Positions 26,166-34,367 of a DNA stretch of 64,000 nucleotides are shown here, piece after piece. Both the position numbers and the translations under genes were made by a program. Source of the DNA: Bacteroidales bacterium (GTDB taxonomy: Bacteria; Bacteroidota; Bacteroidia; Bacteroidales; UBA932); the NCBI GenBank assembly GCA_016286385.1, contig JAEESO010000008.1, forward strand, positions 1-64,000, written 5' to 3'. Under the pieces are notes generated by a model. The model searched no databases. It was given only the letters and a program-made list of their open reading frames with translations, and was not told the origin of the DNA. The stretch's first letter is position 1. The number at the start of each line of letters is the position of its first letter.

Positions 26166-27847
26166 CCTATGGCAATTAGAACAAGAAGCTGCGCAACAAG
26201 CACCCTCATGAACATGGATAGAGGATAAACCGTAGCGTAATTAACTGAAGCATAGTCACTTCCGTACATACCCTGAGAGAAGGCCAGAACCGGAGGATTG
26301 GTGCATGAGCCGCTTATGAGGCCACAAATCTGGTAAAAGTTGAGCTTGCCCCAGGCGCGGGCCACAACAAAAGTGATACACAGAGGGATGATGGTGATTG
26401 CTGCACCGTAAAGTATCCACCAGTAACCGCCGCCAACAATTGATGACCAGAAGTTTGCACCGGCGCCGATTCCAACTGATGCAAGGAACAGCGATATGCC
26501 GATTTCCCTTATCATAAGGTTGGCGCTGGTGGTGGTATAGGTAGTGATTTTATACTTGGGACCGAAGTGACCAAGCAGGATTGCAATGATGAGCGGACCT
26601 CCGGCAAGGCCCAGTTTTATGGCCTGGGGAATGCCGGGGAAGCGGATTGGAATGGAGCCGAAGATGATACCAACCACAATTCCAAGGAAGATGGGCACCA
26701 GATTGGGTTTATTGAGGGCGGCGGCGGAGTTACCCACTATGCCGGCCACCTGGTCTATACTGGCCTCAGGGCCCACACACAGAAGGCCGTCACCCATCTG
26801 GAGGTAGAGGGTGGGACGGGCCACAAGTTCAACGCCTGCGCGGATAACGCGGGTGACGCTCACGCCATAAGCGCTGCGGAGCCTGAGGTCCTTGAGGGTT
26901 TTGCCGGTGAGTTTGGAATTGGTGATGACTATGCGACGGGTAACCATCACGTGGTCCTTTTCACGCCATTCCTGAACATGCATGGGAACCTCCTCCCCGA
27001 AGAGGATGCGGAGGCGGTCAACCTCTGCATTGGTGGTCACAATAAGCACTTTGTCGCCCTCATTGAGGACGGTATTTTCGTCCGGTAGAAGGATCTCCTC
27101 CCCCTGCATGACGCGGGATACAACAAAGTCTCCACCAAACTCCTTCACAACGTCAAAGAGTTTCCGGCCGAAAATGGCGGGATTCTCAACGGCAACATGC
27201 ATACGGCGGGCATGCTCGCCGGAATCCTCGGCCTCCTTGAGCACTTCCAGCTCCTTGTTATGGTCAATCTTGAAGACAGCCTTGAAGATAAGGATTACGG
27301 CTATAACGCCAAGAACGCCGATAGGATATGCTACGGCATAGGCCGATGCAAGTTTCTCCGATGCAACGCTGGCCGCCATTGCGGTAGTGCCGCCGGCGGT
27401 GGAAACGTCAATGAAAGTCTGCTGTGCGGCACCAAGGCCGGGCGTATTGGTGACGGCGCCGGACATTACACCCACCATGGTGGTGAGCTGCTCACCCGTA
27501 AGGGCCGATATTGCCCAGGTGACCGCCACGGCAAGGAGGATGTTCATAACCGCCAGAAGGTTCATCTTGACGCCTCCGCTGCGGAAAGAGTGGAAGAAAC
27601 CGGGACCAACCTGCAGGCCGATGGAGAACACGAAGAGAATGAGGCCGAACTCCTTCACAAAATGGAGGACGTTAAGATCGGCCTTAAAGCCCATATGGCC
27701 CATCAGGATGCCCGCAAACAGGATCCAGGTGGTGCCAAGGGAGATTCCCTTCACTTTGAAACGGCCAAGATAAAGGCCGATTCCTATTACAAACGCAAGC
27801 AGAAGGATTGTATGGGCAATCCCCTGCCCGAAGAACAAATCATGCAT
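26162..27847 (-). CDS. AspT/YidE-type transporter with two RCK_C (TrkA-C) domains
   Basis: The 561-residue membrane protein has two blocks of about five membrane helices separated by two TrkA-C domains (about 205-275 and 285-360; each with a DxVLxxGD- or LQMGDGLL-type strand). GGSTGGT-like loops are absent. The repeated motif FSIGLQVGPGFF and GSCTNPPVLAFSQG are characteristic of the AspT/YidE/YbjL antiporter family, whose few studied members exchange amino acids such as aspartate/alanine. The TrkA-C domains may sense a ligand. It sits in an operon with an acyl-ACP thioesterase. Confidence 0.85.
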   Translation of the reverse strand: MHDLFFGQGIAHTILLLAFVIGIGLYLGRFKVKGISLGTTWILFAGILMGHMGFKADLNVLHFVKEFGLILFVFSIGLQVGPGFFHSFRSGGVKMNLLAVMNILLAVAVTWAISALTGEQLTTMVGVMSGAVTNTPGLGAAQQTFIDVSTAGGTTAMAASVASEKLASAYAVAYPIGVLGVIAVILIFKAVFKIDHNKELEVLKEAEDSGEHARRMHVAVENPAIFGRKLFDVVKEFGGDFVVSRVMQGEEILLPDENTVLNEGDKVLIVTTNAEVDRLRILFGEEVPMHVQEWREKDHVMVTRRIVITNSKLTGKTLKDLRLRSAYGVSVTRVIRAGVELVARPTLYLQMGDGLLCVGPEASIDQVAGIVGNSAAALNKPNLVPIFLGIVVGIIFGSIPIRFPGIPQAIKLGLAGGPLIIAILLGHFGPKYKITTYTTTSANLMIREIGISLFLASVGIGAGANFWSSIVGGGYWWILYGAAITIIPLCITFVVARAWGKLNFYQICGLISGSCTNPPVLAFSQGMYGSDYASVNYATVYPLSMFMRVLVAQLLVLIAIG

Positions 27848-28605
27848 CAGAAAACTGCTTTAACAAGGAAACAGGTTCTATCTGAAACCTTCCCCTCAAC
27901 ATACCAGGTACTGCCGTCACTTAGGGCACACAGCTGCACCTTGTCCCCGGGGAGAGTTTCCTTAACGAAGTTTATATATAAGTCTTTGACCGGACTGTCA
28001 GTAACCTCTTTGGGGAGGCAGTCCATTGCCCACACCACATAACGGGAGTTGTTGGTATGGCCGTTTAAATCCAGGTCTGAGTATGACACCGTGTGCTCCC
28101 CCACTGTCATTCCCGACTCCGACCGGGAATCCCCTTTTGGAAGCACAATCTTCTGCACGGGCTCTGCAATGGCATCATCCACCTTCATATCTGGGTCCAG
28201 AAGGTCTTTGAGGTCTTCCGGACGCACCATACGGCGGGTGCGTTCATCAATGACCACCCAAGAGGTGGTGGCCTTTACGCGGCTACGGCCGGCGGCGTCC
28301 TTGAGGTCAAAATCCCTTAGGTAGAAAAGGCCGCTGGCGCCCTTGTGCCAAGTATAAAGAGTGACGTTCTCACGCCATTTGAGGGGCTCCTCAAAATGGA
28401 TATGCATCCTTGTGAGCACCCAGGCGGTATGGTGGACATGGAGGGTGTCGTAACCAAAGCCAAGGTCGTTTGCCGCCCAGTACGCTATCTCCTGGGCAAA
28501 ATCCATGAAGGCCGCAGGCTTCAGAAGAGCCCTACGGTCCGTATCATAACAAGGAATGCAGATGTCCTGACAGAATTTATACCCTTCCCTTCTAACCGGT
28601 GTCAT
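27847..28605 (-). CDS. Acyl-ACP thioesterase
   Basis: The 252-residue enzyme of the FatA/FatB family frees fatty acids from acyl carrier protein in the cytoplasm. It has two hot-dog halves with SDLDLNGHTNNSRYVVW in the second and AWVLTRMHIHFEEPLKW in the first. Residues 158-168 (GDSRSESGMTV) are encoded by a short palindromic element that looks like a dispersed genomic repeat and seems to be an insertion relative to the family. It overlaps the transporter gene by one base and the HU-like gene by four. Confidence 0.88.
   Translation of the reverse strand: MTPVRREGYKFCQDICIPCYDTDRRALLKPAAFMDFAQEIAYWAANDLGFGYDTLHVHHTAWVLTRMHIHFEEPLKWRENVTLYTWHKGASGLFYLRDFDLKDAAGRSRVKATTSWVVIDERTRRMVRPEDLKDLLDPDMKVDDAIAEPVQKIVLPKGDSRSESGMTVGEHTVSYSDLDLNGHTNNSRYVVWAMDCLPKEVTDSPVKDLYINFVKETLPGDKVQLCALSDGSTWYVEGKVSDRTCFLVKAVF
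28105..28134. repeat. Short palindromic repeat inside the thioesterase gene
   Basis: ATTCCCG (28109-28115) and CGGGAAT (28124-28130) form seven-base arms around ACTCCGAC, flanked by TGTC and CCCC. This resembles the widely dispersed GTCATTCCCGA-type intergenic repeats of many bacteria. Here it is translated in frame. Confidence 0.55.
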
Positions 28606-29441
28606 AACTTGCCAGGATAAAGAATCTCCAGTTCTTCAGGAGAATAAAGGAACTGATCCAGCCACTGCGGGCACACCCTGCCCAGAATCACCAGCGCCAG
28701 TACCGCAAGTACAATGAGGCCCAGAATAACCCAGAGGGCAATCTTCAGCCAATTGGACTTCTTGACAGGCTCCGGAGATTCCTCGGTTTCGCTCGGGATG
28801 ACAGGAGCGGGTTCGGGTTCGGGCTCCGGCTCCGGCTCGGGTTCCGGTTCAGGGACTGGTTCCGTGGCGGGAACTGGTTCCGGTTCGGGAACGGGCTCCG
28901 GTTCCGGTGCGGGTTCAAAGTCCTGAACCACGTCAGGGGCAACTTCTACTGGAGCATCGGCCTCAAGGATATTGGCAAGCCCTGCCACGGCGGCCTCTGT
29001 CTCTTCCGGAGTTTCCTCGTGGGTCTTGAGGGAGATGGGCTGGAGGCCGAATCCGGCGGGATAGATGTCAAGGTCTTCATCGGCCACAAAGAAGAAATTG
29101 TTCTCTTTGGTGGCCCTGAGACGCCCAAGGCCAGGGAAGATGATGGTTTTCCTCACTTTCAGAACCTCCTTCATCTCCTGGAGGAACTCCACCAGGATAC
29201 GCGTGGCATCCGCCTCCGAGGCATCCGGATTGGATTTACGGTAGATGTCCACAAGGAGGGTGTCATCCCCCTGCTTGGGAGAGAAGAAGAGCCTTCTATA
29301 AGGCGGCAGAATGGTATAGCCGCGGTCTGTGAAACTTGCAGGAACAATCTCCGTCACAAAACTTCCCAGCCCGGGAAGAGTCACGGAATCGTGGTCCAGG
29401 ACCACTTCTTTGACCATTTTTGACAGAAGATCTATGTCCAT
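28602..29441 (-). CDS. HU-CCDC81-type protein with Pro-Glu linker and membrane anchor
   Basis: The 279-residue protein has two N-terminal HU-like DNA-binding-fold domains of the bacterial CCDC81 type (about 1-65 and 70-135; VTLPGLGSFVTE and TIIFPGLGRL). An acidic linker and a 38-residue Pro-Glu repeat (176-213) follow, then VIPSETEES (214-222) encoded by a dispersed-repeat-like element, a membrane helix (231-254) and a short tail. The HU part is probably cytoplasmic. Relatives usually end in a SPOR domain facing the periplasm, which is lacking here. It is the first gene of the operon and has a TACCTTTG promoter. Confidence 0.82.
   Translation of the reverse strand: MDIDLLSKMVKEVVLDHDSVTLPGLGSFVTEIVPASFTDRGYTILPPYRRLFFSPKQGDDTLLVDIYRKSNPDASEADATRILVEFLQEMKEVLKVRKTIIFPGLGRLRATKENNFFFVADEDLDIYPAGFGLQPISLKTHEETPEETEAAVAGLANILEADAPVEVAPDVVQDFEPAPEPEPVPEPEPVPATEPVPEPEPEPEPEPEPEPAPVIPSETEESPEPVKKSNWLKIALWVILGLIVLAVLALVILGRVCPQWLDQFLYSPEELEILYPGKL
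28776..28803. repeat. Dispersed-repeat-like element inside the HU-CCDC81 gene
   Basis: Read on the minus strand it begins TGTCATCCCGAGCGAAACCG and continues AGGAATCT, a form very like common dispersed short repeats. It is translated in frame between the Pro-Glu tract and the membrane helix. Confidence 0.5.
28803..28916 (-). repeat. Pro-Glu coding repeat
   Basis: Tandem PEPEP/PVPEP units encoded by GAACCGGAGCC-like hexamers. The tract is likely a stiff spacer holding the HU domains away from the membrane, and its length is probably variable between strains. Confidence 0.8.
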
Positions 29442-29467
29442 ACTGAAACCTTACCTCTTATAGACTA

Positions 29468-29475
29468 CAAAGGTA
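29468..29475 (-). promoter_or_regulatory. -7 box of the HU-thioesterase-transporter-NUDIX operon
   Basis: TACCTTTG on the minus strand, 26 bases before the start codon at 29441. Confidence 0.6.
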
Positions 29476-29531
29476 CAAAAAAACTCTCTAAGAAGGAAAT
29501 AAAGATTTTTTAAAAAATTTTTCTCAATTAC

Positions 29532-29562
29532 TTTGCAGAATTCAAAAAAGATTGTACCTTTG
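29532..29562 (+). promoter_or_regulatory. Complete Bacteroidota promoter of tRNA-Asn
   Basis: TTTG at 29532-29535, a 19-base spacer and TACCTTTG at 29555-29562 give a perfect -33/-7 pair, ending 26 bases before the tRNA. Confidence 0.85.
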
Positions 29563-29588
29563 CAATCCCGTTCCAGTAACGGATACCT

Positions 29589-29662
29589 TCCTCCTTAGCT
29601 CAGTTGGTTAGAGCATCTGACTGTTAATCAGAGGGTCGTTGGTTCAAGTCCAACAGGGGGAG
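29589..29662 (+). tRNA. tRNA-Asn (GTT)
   Basis: A full cloverleaf can be drawn: acceptor arms TCCTCCT/AGGGGGA with one G-U pair, D arm GCTC/GAGC, anticodon arm TCTGA/TCAGA around CTGTTAA (anticodon GTT), and T arm GTTGG/CCAAC with TTCAAGT. The discriminator base is G. No CCA is encoded. Confidence 0.96.
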
Positions 29663-29670
29663 CTCCTCAA

Positions 29671-29700
29671 AGCACCGGCAGAAATGCTGGTGCTTTTCTT
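29671..29700 (+). terminator. Terminator of tRNA-Asn
   Basis: AGCACCGGC/GCTGGTGCT (one G-U pair) around AGAAAT, followed by TTTTCTT, nine bases after the tRNA. Confidence 0.88.
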
Positions 29701-29746
29701 ATATAGGGTTTGGGTGGGGGTAACGTGGGTTTGGTCATCCCGGCAC

Positions 29747-29778
29747 AAAAACAGGAAGCCGTCTGGCTTCCTGTTTTT
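29747..29778. terminator. Bidirectional terminator after tRNA-Pro
   Basis: Fourteen-base arms (29747-29760 and 29765-29778) with core ACAGGAAGCC/GGCTTCCTGT and A/T ends around GTCT. It ends tRNA-Pro on the minus strand and backs up the tRNA-Asn terminator on the plus strand. It is further enclosed by GTCATCCCG (29734-29742) and CGGGATGAC (29782-29790), the latter being part of the tRNA. Confidence 0.85.
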
Positions 29779-29780
29779 GG

Positions 29781-29853
29781 TCGGGATGACTCGACTCGAA
29801 CGAGCGACCCCTACGTCCCGAACGTAGTGCGCTACCAACTGCGCTACATCCCG
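29781..29853 (-). tRNA. tRNA-Pro (CGG)
   Basis: Acceptor arms CGGGATG/CATCCCG pair perfectly, the anticodon arm is CTACG/CGTAG around TTCGGGA (anticodon CGG), and the T loop is TTCGAGT. Discriminator A. It follows rpsT by 21 bases without room for its own promoter. Confidence 0.95.
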
Positions 29854-29862
29854 CTTTAGATG

Positions 29863-29889
29863 AAAAACAAGCTCTTAGGCGAGCTTGTT
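29863..29889 (-). terminator. Terminator hairpin overlapping the rpsT stop codon
   Basis: AACAAGCTC/GAGCTTGTT arms (29866-29874 and 29881-29889) around GCCTAA, with a short T run on the minus strand. The rpsT stop codon TAA lies in the hairpin, and tRNA-Pro lies beyond it, so the tRNA depends on read-through. Confidence 0.7.
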
Positions 29890-30129
29890 GATGTATACCT
29901 GAAGACCGCTCTTAAGGTTTGCAGCCTTGTTCTTGTGGATAACTCCAATCTTTGCAAGTTTATCAATCATTGCGTAGACCTTGGGAGCATTCTCCTGAGC
30001 TGCGGCCTTGTCAGTTATGTTACGGAGATCGCGGATAGCGTTCCTGGTTGTTTTTGCATAATACTTGTTATGCAGGCGGTGACGCTCACTCTGGCGGGCG
30101 GCACGCGCGGCGGATTTAGTGTTTGCCAT
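29875..30129 (-). CDS. rpsT: 30S ribosomal protein S20
   Basis: The 84-residue basic protein [20 protein letters not shown]... is a clear S20, which binds 16S rRNA early in small-subunit assembly. Length is normal. It lies between tRNA-Glu (22 bases upstream) and tRNA-Pro on the same strand, and all three seem to be served by the promoter at 30237-30267. Confidence 0.97.
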   Translation of the reverse strand: MANTKSAARAARQSERHRLHNKYYAKTTRNAIRDLRNITDKAAAQENAPKVYAMIDKLAKIGVIHKNKAANLKSGLQVYINKLA

Positions 30130-30151
30130 TATTTTACTTTTTTATATTTGG

Positions 30152-30223
30152 TAGTGGGTAGGAGAATCGAACTCCTATTGCGGGAATGAAAATCCCGAGT
30201 ACTAACCGTTATACGAACCCACC
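30152..30223 (-). tRNA. tRNA-Glu (TTC)
   Basis: Acceptor arms GGTGGGT/ACCCACT (one G-U pair), anticodon arm CGGGA/TCCCG around TTTTCAT (anticodon TTC), T arm AGGAG/CTCCT with TTCGATT. Discriminator A; CCA is not encoded. Confidence 0.95.
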
Positions 30224-30236
30224 AAACTTGGGACTG

Positions 30237-30267
30237 CAAAGGTAGTAAATATTTTTTACCCCACAAA
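30237..30267 (-). promoter_or_regulatory. Complete promoter of tRNA-Glu-rpsT-tRNA-Pro
   Basis: On the minus strand TTTG (30264-30267), a 19-base spacer and TACCTTTG (30237-30244) form a textbook Bacteroidota promoter 13 bases before tRNA-Glu. Confidence 0.88.
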
Positions 30268-30283
30268 ATTATTTTTCATCTTT

Positions 30284-32068
30284 TTACAAAGCTTTCAGTT
30301 CCAATGTTACAGCATATGTTTTTCCGTCACTTAAAGTAACAGAAGCATCAAACTTATGAGAGCCTGAAGTAAGGGTTACGGATGGGCCGCTTACGGCTGC
30401 GCCATCCATCTTCCAGACCACCTCAGAGGGCTCATCTCCCCCGGGAGTTACCACTTCAAGGGCAAAAGCACTTCCTGCTTCATAAACGCCTTTTCCAGGG
30501 TTTGCAATGTAAGGATAATCCATGCTTGAAGACACAACTCCGCTAACGGTGAAACTCACAATACCGGCCGAATATGAAATACCGGAAAGGGAAATGTCCG
30601 TATTGACACTGTTCCAACTCTTGGGAGCGTAACTGGTAACCTTTGTACTAAGGTCTGCGTGGCCGGGGAAAAGCATTGCCCAGACGTCATCAACGTAACT
30701 GAACTGATAGTTTAGGTTAGTCTGATCACACGCAGGAATAACATAGAAGCAGGGATGGGATCCATATGCATTAATCATATTGGTTTGCTGCCATTTATCC
30801 CAAAGGTCAAAGGCCGAAATGCCGCCTCCCACAATGCGTGCGCTCTTGTCCACGTGGTATGCAACCATTCCATAGGCGCCATAAATGCCGGAATCCCAGC
30901 CGGTGTTGTCCCTGCATTCCAGCACAAAGTACTCCCCTTCCTGGTCTGTGGGAATCTTATATGCCTTATTATTGTCTACAGAAGCAAGGGAATAACTGCC
31001 GTTCTTGGGGAATTCCTCCAGGACGCTGCTGTCCAGCCACCCAAGCAGGATGCGCTCCTCAATGTTGAGGTATGGAGGCGTACGGCCGTCGTTGTTATAA
31101 CTGCCGGAGTCCATAAGGGAGAAAAATGCCAGTCCGTGGGCTTCTCCGTTGGTGGTATAATTGGTGTCGTAAAAATCCGGCAGGCCCATTGCGTGGCCAA
31201 ATTCGTGGCACATTGTGCCGATTCCGGTCATAACTCCATCACCGTTGAGTTCAGACCCACAGGCATATTTATCAATGGTTTTACCGTCAAGCACAACGGC
31301 ATTATTGCCGTAGTACCCTGCGTTGGATATTTCCCACTGATGAGGCCAGATTGTGTCGGCAGCTCCACCATCGGCCTCTCCTTTTCCGGCATACACCATA
31401 TATACCAGATCCAGGTATCCGTCTGCGTCGTTGTCATAATCGGCAAAATTAATCTGATTGTCAAGGCCGCGGCAGCCTTCTATGACAGCCTCTTCCGGAT
31501 GAGAGTCATCTCCGCTGGATGTGTTTCCACCGTAATATGACATATTCTGGGATACGGTAAACGGGCCGAAAACATCGAAGACGGGCTCGAAGACGCCGTG
31601 TGAATTGTCATAGTAATAGTCTCGGGCGCTGCCTGTGCCGTCATTGTCAGAATATCCCGGCTTGTTGAGCATATCCTTGAAAGCCTGAAGGTTATTCTGG
31701 GATTTAAAACTGACGTTCTGGAACTGTACCAGGATAACCAGGAATTTTTTCTGGCCGATTGCAATGCCGGCGGGGGCATTGTGGCGCTGCTTACGGAGCT
31801 GGAGTTTTGCACTGCGCCGGATGGATGCGGCCTGGGCGGCCATCTCCGGAGTGAGGTCAGGGACTTCACGATAAAAGCCGTCCTTATCCATCTCAACCAC
31901 CTTTCCGGCGGCGTTAGTGGTCCAGTGTCCCCATTCGTCACCGTGCTTCACAATCTCTATGACGGAGCCGTCGGGCTGGGTGTAGCGGATTTTCCCGGGC
32001 TTGGCAGGAACGGCAAAAAGGGAGAGGCTGCAAAGAAGCAGCGCAGCAATAACTGATATCTTTTTCAT
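30284..32068 (-). CDS. Secreted M6-family metalloprotease
   Basis: The start is set at the ATG at 32068 (MKKISVIAALLLC); the in-frame codon six bases earlier is GTG. The 594-residue protein has a signal peptide (cleavage near FAVPAKP) and an M6 (immune-inhibitor-A-like) catalytic domain with the zinc motif HEFGHAMGLPDFYD. A C-terminal beta-domain of about 100 residues follows that may serve for surface attachment. M6 enzymes degrade host or dietary proteins. It is the last gene of the M23-dxr-rseP operon and starts six bases after the DUF4988 gene. Confidence 0.88.
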   Translation of the reverse strand: MKKISVIAALLLCSLSLFAVPAKPGKIRYTQPDGSVIEIVKHGDEWGHWTTNAAGKVVEMDKDGFYREVPDLTPEMAAQAASIRRSAKLQLRKQRHNAPAGIAIGQKKFLVILVQFQNVSFKSQNNLQAFKDMLNKPGYSDNDGTGSARDYYYDNSHGVFEPVFDVFGPFTVSQNMSYYGGNTSSGDDSHPEEAVIEGCRGLDNQINFADYDNDADGYLDLVYMVYAGKGEADGGAADTIWPHQWEISNAGYYGNNAVVLDGKTIDKYACGSELNGDGVMTGIGTMCHEFGHAMGLPDFYDTNYTTNGEAHGLAFFSLMDSGSYNNDGRTPPYLNIEERILLGWLDSSVLEEFPKNGSYSLASVDNNKAYKIPTDQEGEYFVLECRDNTGWDSGIYGAYGMVAYHVDKSARIVGGGISAFDLWDKWQQTNMINAYGSHPCFYVIPACDQTNLNYQFSYVDDVWAMLFPGHADLSTKVTSYAPKSWNSVNTDISLSGISYSAGIVSFTVSGVVSSSMDYPYIANPGKGVYEAGSAFALEVVTPGGDEPSEVVWKMDGAAVSGPSVTLTSGSHKFDASVTLSDGKTYAVTLELKAL

Positions 32069-32074
32069 AGTCAC

Positions 32075-34351
32075 TTACTTCTTTACAATAAAACCTTTAC
32101 CATTGCTATCACCTATCCAAATCATGTCTTCTGTGATTTTAAGAACTTCCATGGTGTACTGCTTGGAGAGCACGGATGTAGCGGCCTTCTTCCATTCCAC
32201 GCCCACGGTAAGCTGCTGCCCTACCTGAGAAGAGGTATCAATTCCGGAAAGGACAAGTTGTTCCTTTGCATCCGGATCAAGAAGGATGAACTCCAGGGTA
32301 TTGTTCTCATACAGACGCACGTACTGGTCTGTTCCGGGCGTATAAATACGGGTTTTGGAGCCAAGATAAATACCCGGTTCATTGTACTGAGTCACATAGG
32401 AAGGCTCTCCGGAGCCTATCTCCCTGCGGTAGATCTTAACCTTCTCCACAGAAGTGGTGGTTTTGTAGCAACTGAAGCGCGTAGCGTTACTGGCGCCATT
32501 ATGGCACAGCATAGGGCTTTCACCTGCCGATGCCAGTATGGTGGCCACAAAATTGGATGCCACGGAGATACTCCAGGTGGAATACTGGTCTGTGGAAGTC
32601 ACAGTCTTGAGGTAATTTCCGGTAGAAAGGGCCGAGAGGTAACCGCCCTCTACGGCAAGTTTCCATTCCCCTTCCTCTCCCTCAAGCGTAACCACTGCCG
32701 CTCCTTCCGGAACTTCAGAAATAACGCCGTCCTGCACTGTCACGGAGACACGGCTCCTGTAAGGCTTGGAACTTGTTCCCGCCTGGGCGCCCATTGTGTA
32801 CTGTCCGTCAATGCTCACAATGAGGAGTTGATCTCCCTCAAGCAGTTCACTTGCATCTTCAAGCAGCACGAAGTCCTGGGAAACGGGGACTACGCCGCCC
32901 TGTGAAGGCTGATCCACCGTCACAGTCTGGGAAATGTCTTCAAAGGAGAAAGTAACATGGCCGGAACGGGCATTGCCGGTGGCATTGGCCTCATAGGTTA
33001 TTGTGAAAACCTTCTCCGTGAGGGCCTTGGTGGGAGGATTCACCTGCAGCCAGTCTTGATCTGTCTGGGCCGATACCGTAACGTTTGCGCTGAGCACAAA
33101 GTCCAGGGAACCGCCGGCAGAATCGGCCTCCACCGTTGAAGCGGAAAGCACAATGGCATCCTTCTGGGCCTGGGTTATGGTGAGGCTGTGGTTTTTGCCT
33201 CCGCTCTTGTACGTGATTACGGCACTGCGGGAATCATAGGTGGTATTCTCCTGGAGCACCAGCTGGTTCCCCTGGAGGGAAATCCAGGACTGGGCGGCGG
33301 AAGGAATGACCACGGAGGAGGCATCGGCGGGAAGGTCCAGAGTGCCACTGGCCGATGTCACGGATTCAGACTCATATACGGTGTCGTCTTCGGGAGTGGA
33401 AAAACCAACATATAGGACCTTTACAAAGCAGCTGCCGTCATCTCCTGTGACTATGAGGAGCACTTTTGCGGGAGATGAGTTCTCCGGGCGGCCTATTGTA
33501 AGGGTTCCCTTGTTGTCCTGGGGCTTGGAGAAAGAAACCGTCCAGCCCTGGGGCTCATATGATTCAAGGGTGTAGGTGAGGTTTGCGGGGGCCTTCACTT
33601 CATAGGGGGCACCTGCTTCCTCCCCTTCTTCCAGTGCACGGAATACGGTATCGTCTACCAGGATTTGCAGTTTTACTGCTCCGGCACTTGCAAAAGGAAC
33701 CTCAATGGTTGTGCCGTCAGAAAGGGTGAATATCACTATGCCTTCCTTGGTTGTGGTGTCAATGCCGGCAATGGGGCACTGTACGGTGGTGACTGCGTCT
33801 CCGGCAAGGATCCACTCACCGTCTCCCAGGCGGTAGTACCATTTGCCGTTCTCCACCTTGATTTCAGGCGTGAGACCATCGGCACCGTCCTTACCGTCTA
33901 GGCCATCCTGGCCGTCTACACCGTCTTTGCCATCGGCACCATCCTTGCCGTCCACGCCGCTGGCGCGAACCTTCTGGCCATCCTGCATCATCCACTCACC
34001 GTCTATGGTCCAGTAATAGAGACCGTCTGTGTCCTTCTTCACGCTAATCTGGGGAGAATGGGCATCTGAGCCGTTCCTGACAATCTTTTCTACGGTTTTT
34101 CCGTCAGAATCCACAAGCACAAGAGAGTAACCGCTGCCATCCTCAAGGTCTGAGACGCTTTGGACAAAATACTTTCCGCTAAGCAGTTGACGGATAAGCG
34201 CTACCTGACTGTTCAGTTCATTCACCTGGTTCTGGAGGGCCTCAAGCTTGCTCTCCACTGCGGAGAGACGGTCCTCATACTCCTGCACTTGACCGCAGCC
34301 GGACATTAGAAACGCTAGCGCAAGACCGGCGGCAAATAGTAGTTTTTTCAT
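32075..34351 (-). CDS. Lipoprotein with coiled coil, DUF4988, collagen-like repeat and BACON domains
   Basis: This 758-residue lipoprotein (lipobox Cys19, SGCGQ) begins with a coiled coil (about 22-58), continues with a DUF4988-type domain that holds a collagen-like GxD/GKD repeat (about 126-158), and then has BACON-type Ig domains (for example IVLSASTVEADSAGGSLDFV and TKALTEKVFTITYEANATG). A final domain is of unknown type. No catalytic motif is seen. It is most likely a surface protein for adhesion or glycan/mucin binding and is cotranscribed with a secreted protease. Confidence 0.78.
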   Translation of the reverse strand: MKKLLFAAGLALAFLMSGCGQVQEYEDRLSAVESKLEALQNQVNELNSQVALIRQLLSGKYFVQSVSDLEDGSGYSLVLVDSDGKTVEKIVRNGSDAHSPQISVKKDTDGLYYWTIDGEWMMQDGQKVRASGVDGKDGADGKDGVDGQDGLDGKDGADGLTPEIKVENGKWYYRLGDGEWILAGDAVTTVQCPIAGIDTTTKEGIVIFTLSDGTTIEVPFASAGAVKLQILVDDTVFRALEEGEEAGAPYEVKAPANLTYTLESYEPQGWTVSFSKPQDNKGTLTIGRPENSSPAKVLLIVTGDDGSCFVKVLYVGFSTPEDDTVYESESVTSASGTLDLPADASSVVIPSAAQSWISLQGNQLVLQENTTYDSRSAVITYKSGGKNHSLTITQAQKDAIVLSASTVEADSAGGSLDFVLSANVTVSAQTDQDWLQVNPPTKALTEKVFTITYEANATGNARSGHVTFSFEDISQTVTVDQPSQGGVVPVSQDFVLLEDASELLEGDQLLIVSIDGQYTMGAQAGTSSKPYRSRVSVTVQDGVISEVPEGAAVVTLEGEEGEWKLAVEGGYLSALSTGNYLKTVTSTDQYSTWSISVASNFVATILASAGESPMLCHNGASNATRFSCYKTTTSVEKVKIYRREIGSGEPSYVTQYNEPGIYLGSKTRIYTPGTDQYVRLYENNTLEFILLDPDAKEQLVLSGIDTSSQVGQQLTVGVEWKKAATSVLSKQYTMEVLKITEDMIWIGDSNGKGFIVKK
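33877..33963 (-). repeat. Collagen-like Gly-X-Asp coding repeat
   Basis: About ten Gly-X-Asp triplets (GVDGKDGADGKDG and onward) encoded by near-identical nine-base units. Such bacterial collagen-like stretches may form trimers together with the preceding coiled coil. Confidence 0.7.
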
Positions 34352-34367
34352 CTTAAGTAGCTAAGTA

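Noticed and set aside
29644..29838. Short open frames over the tRNA-Asn/tRNA-Pro region
   Set aside because: They are accidental translations of tRNA and terminator sequence.
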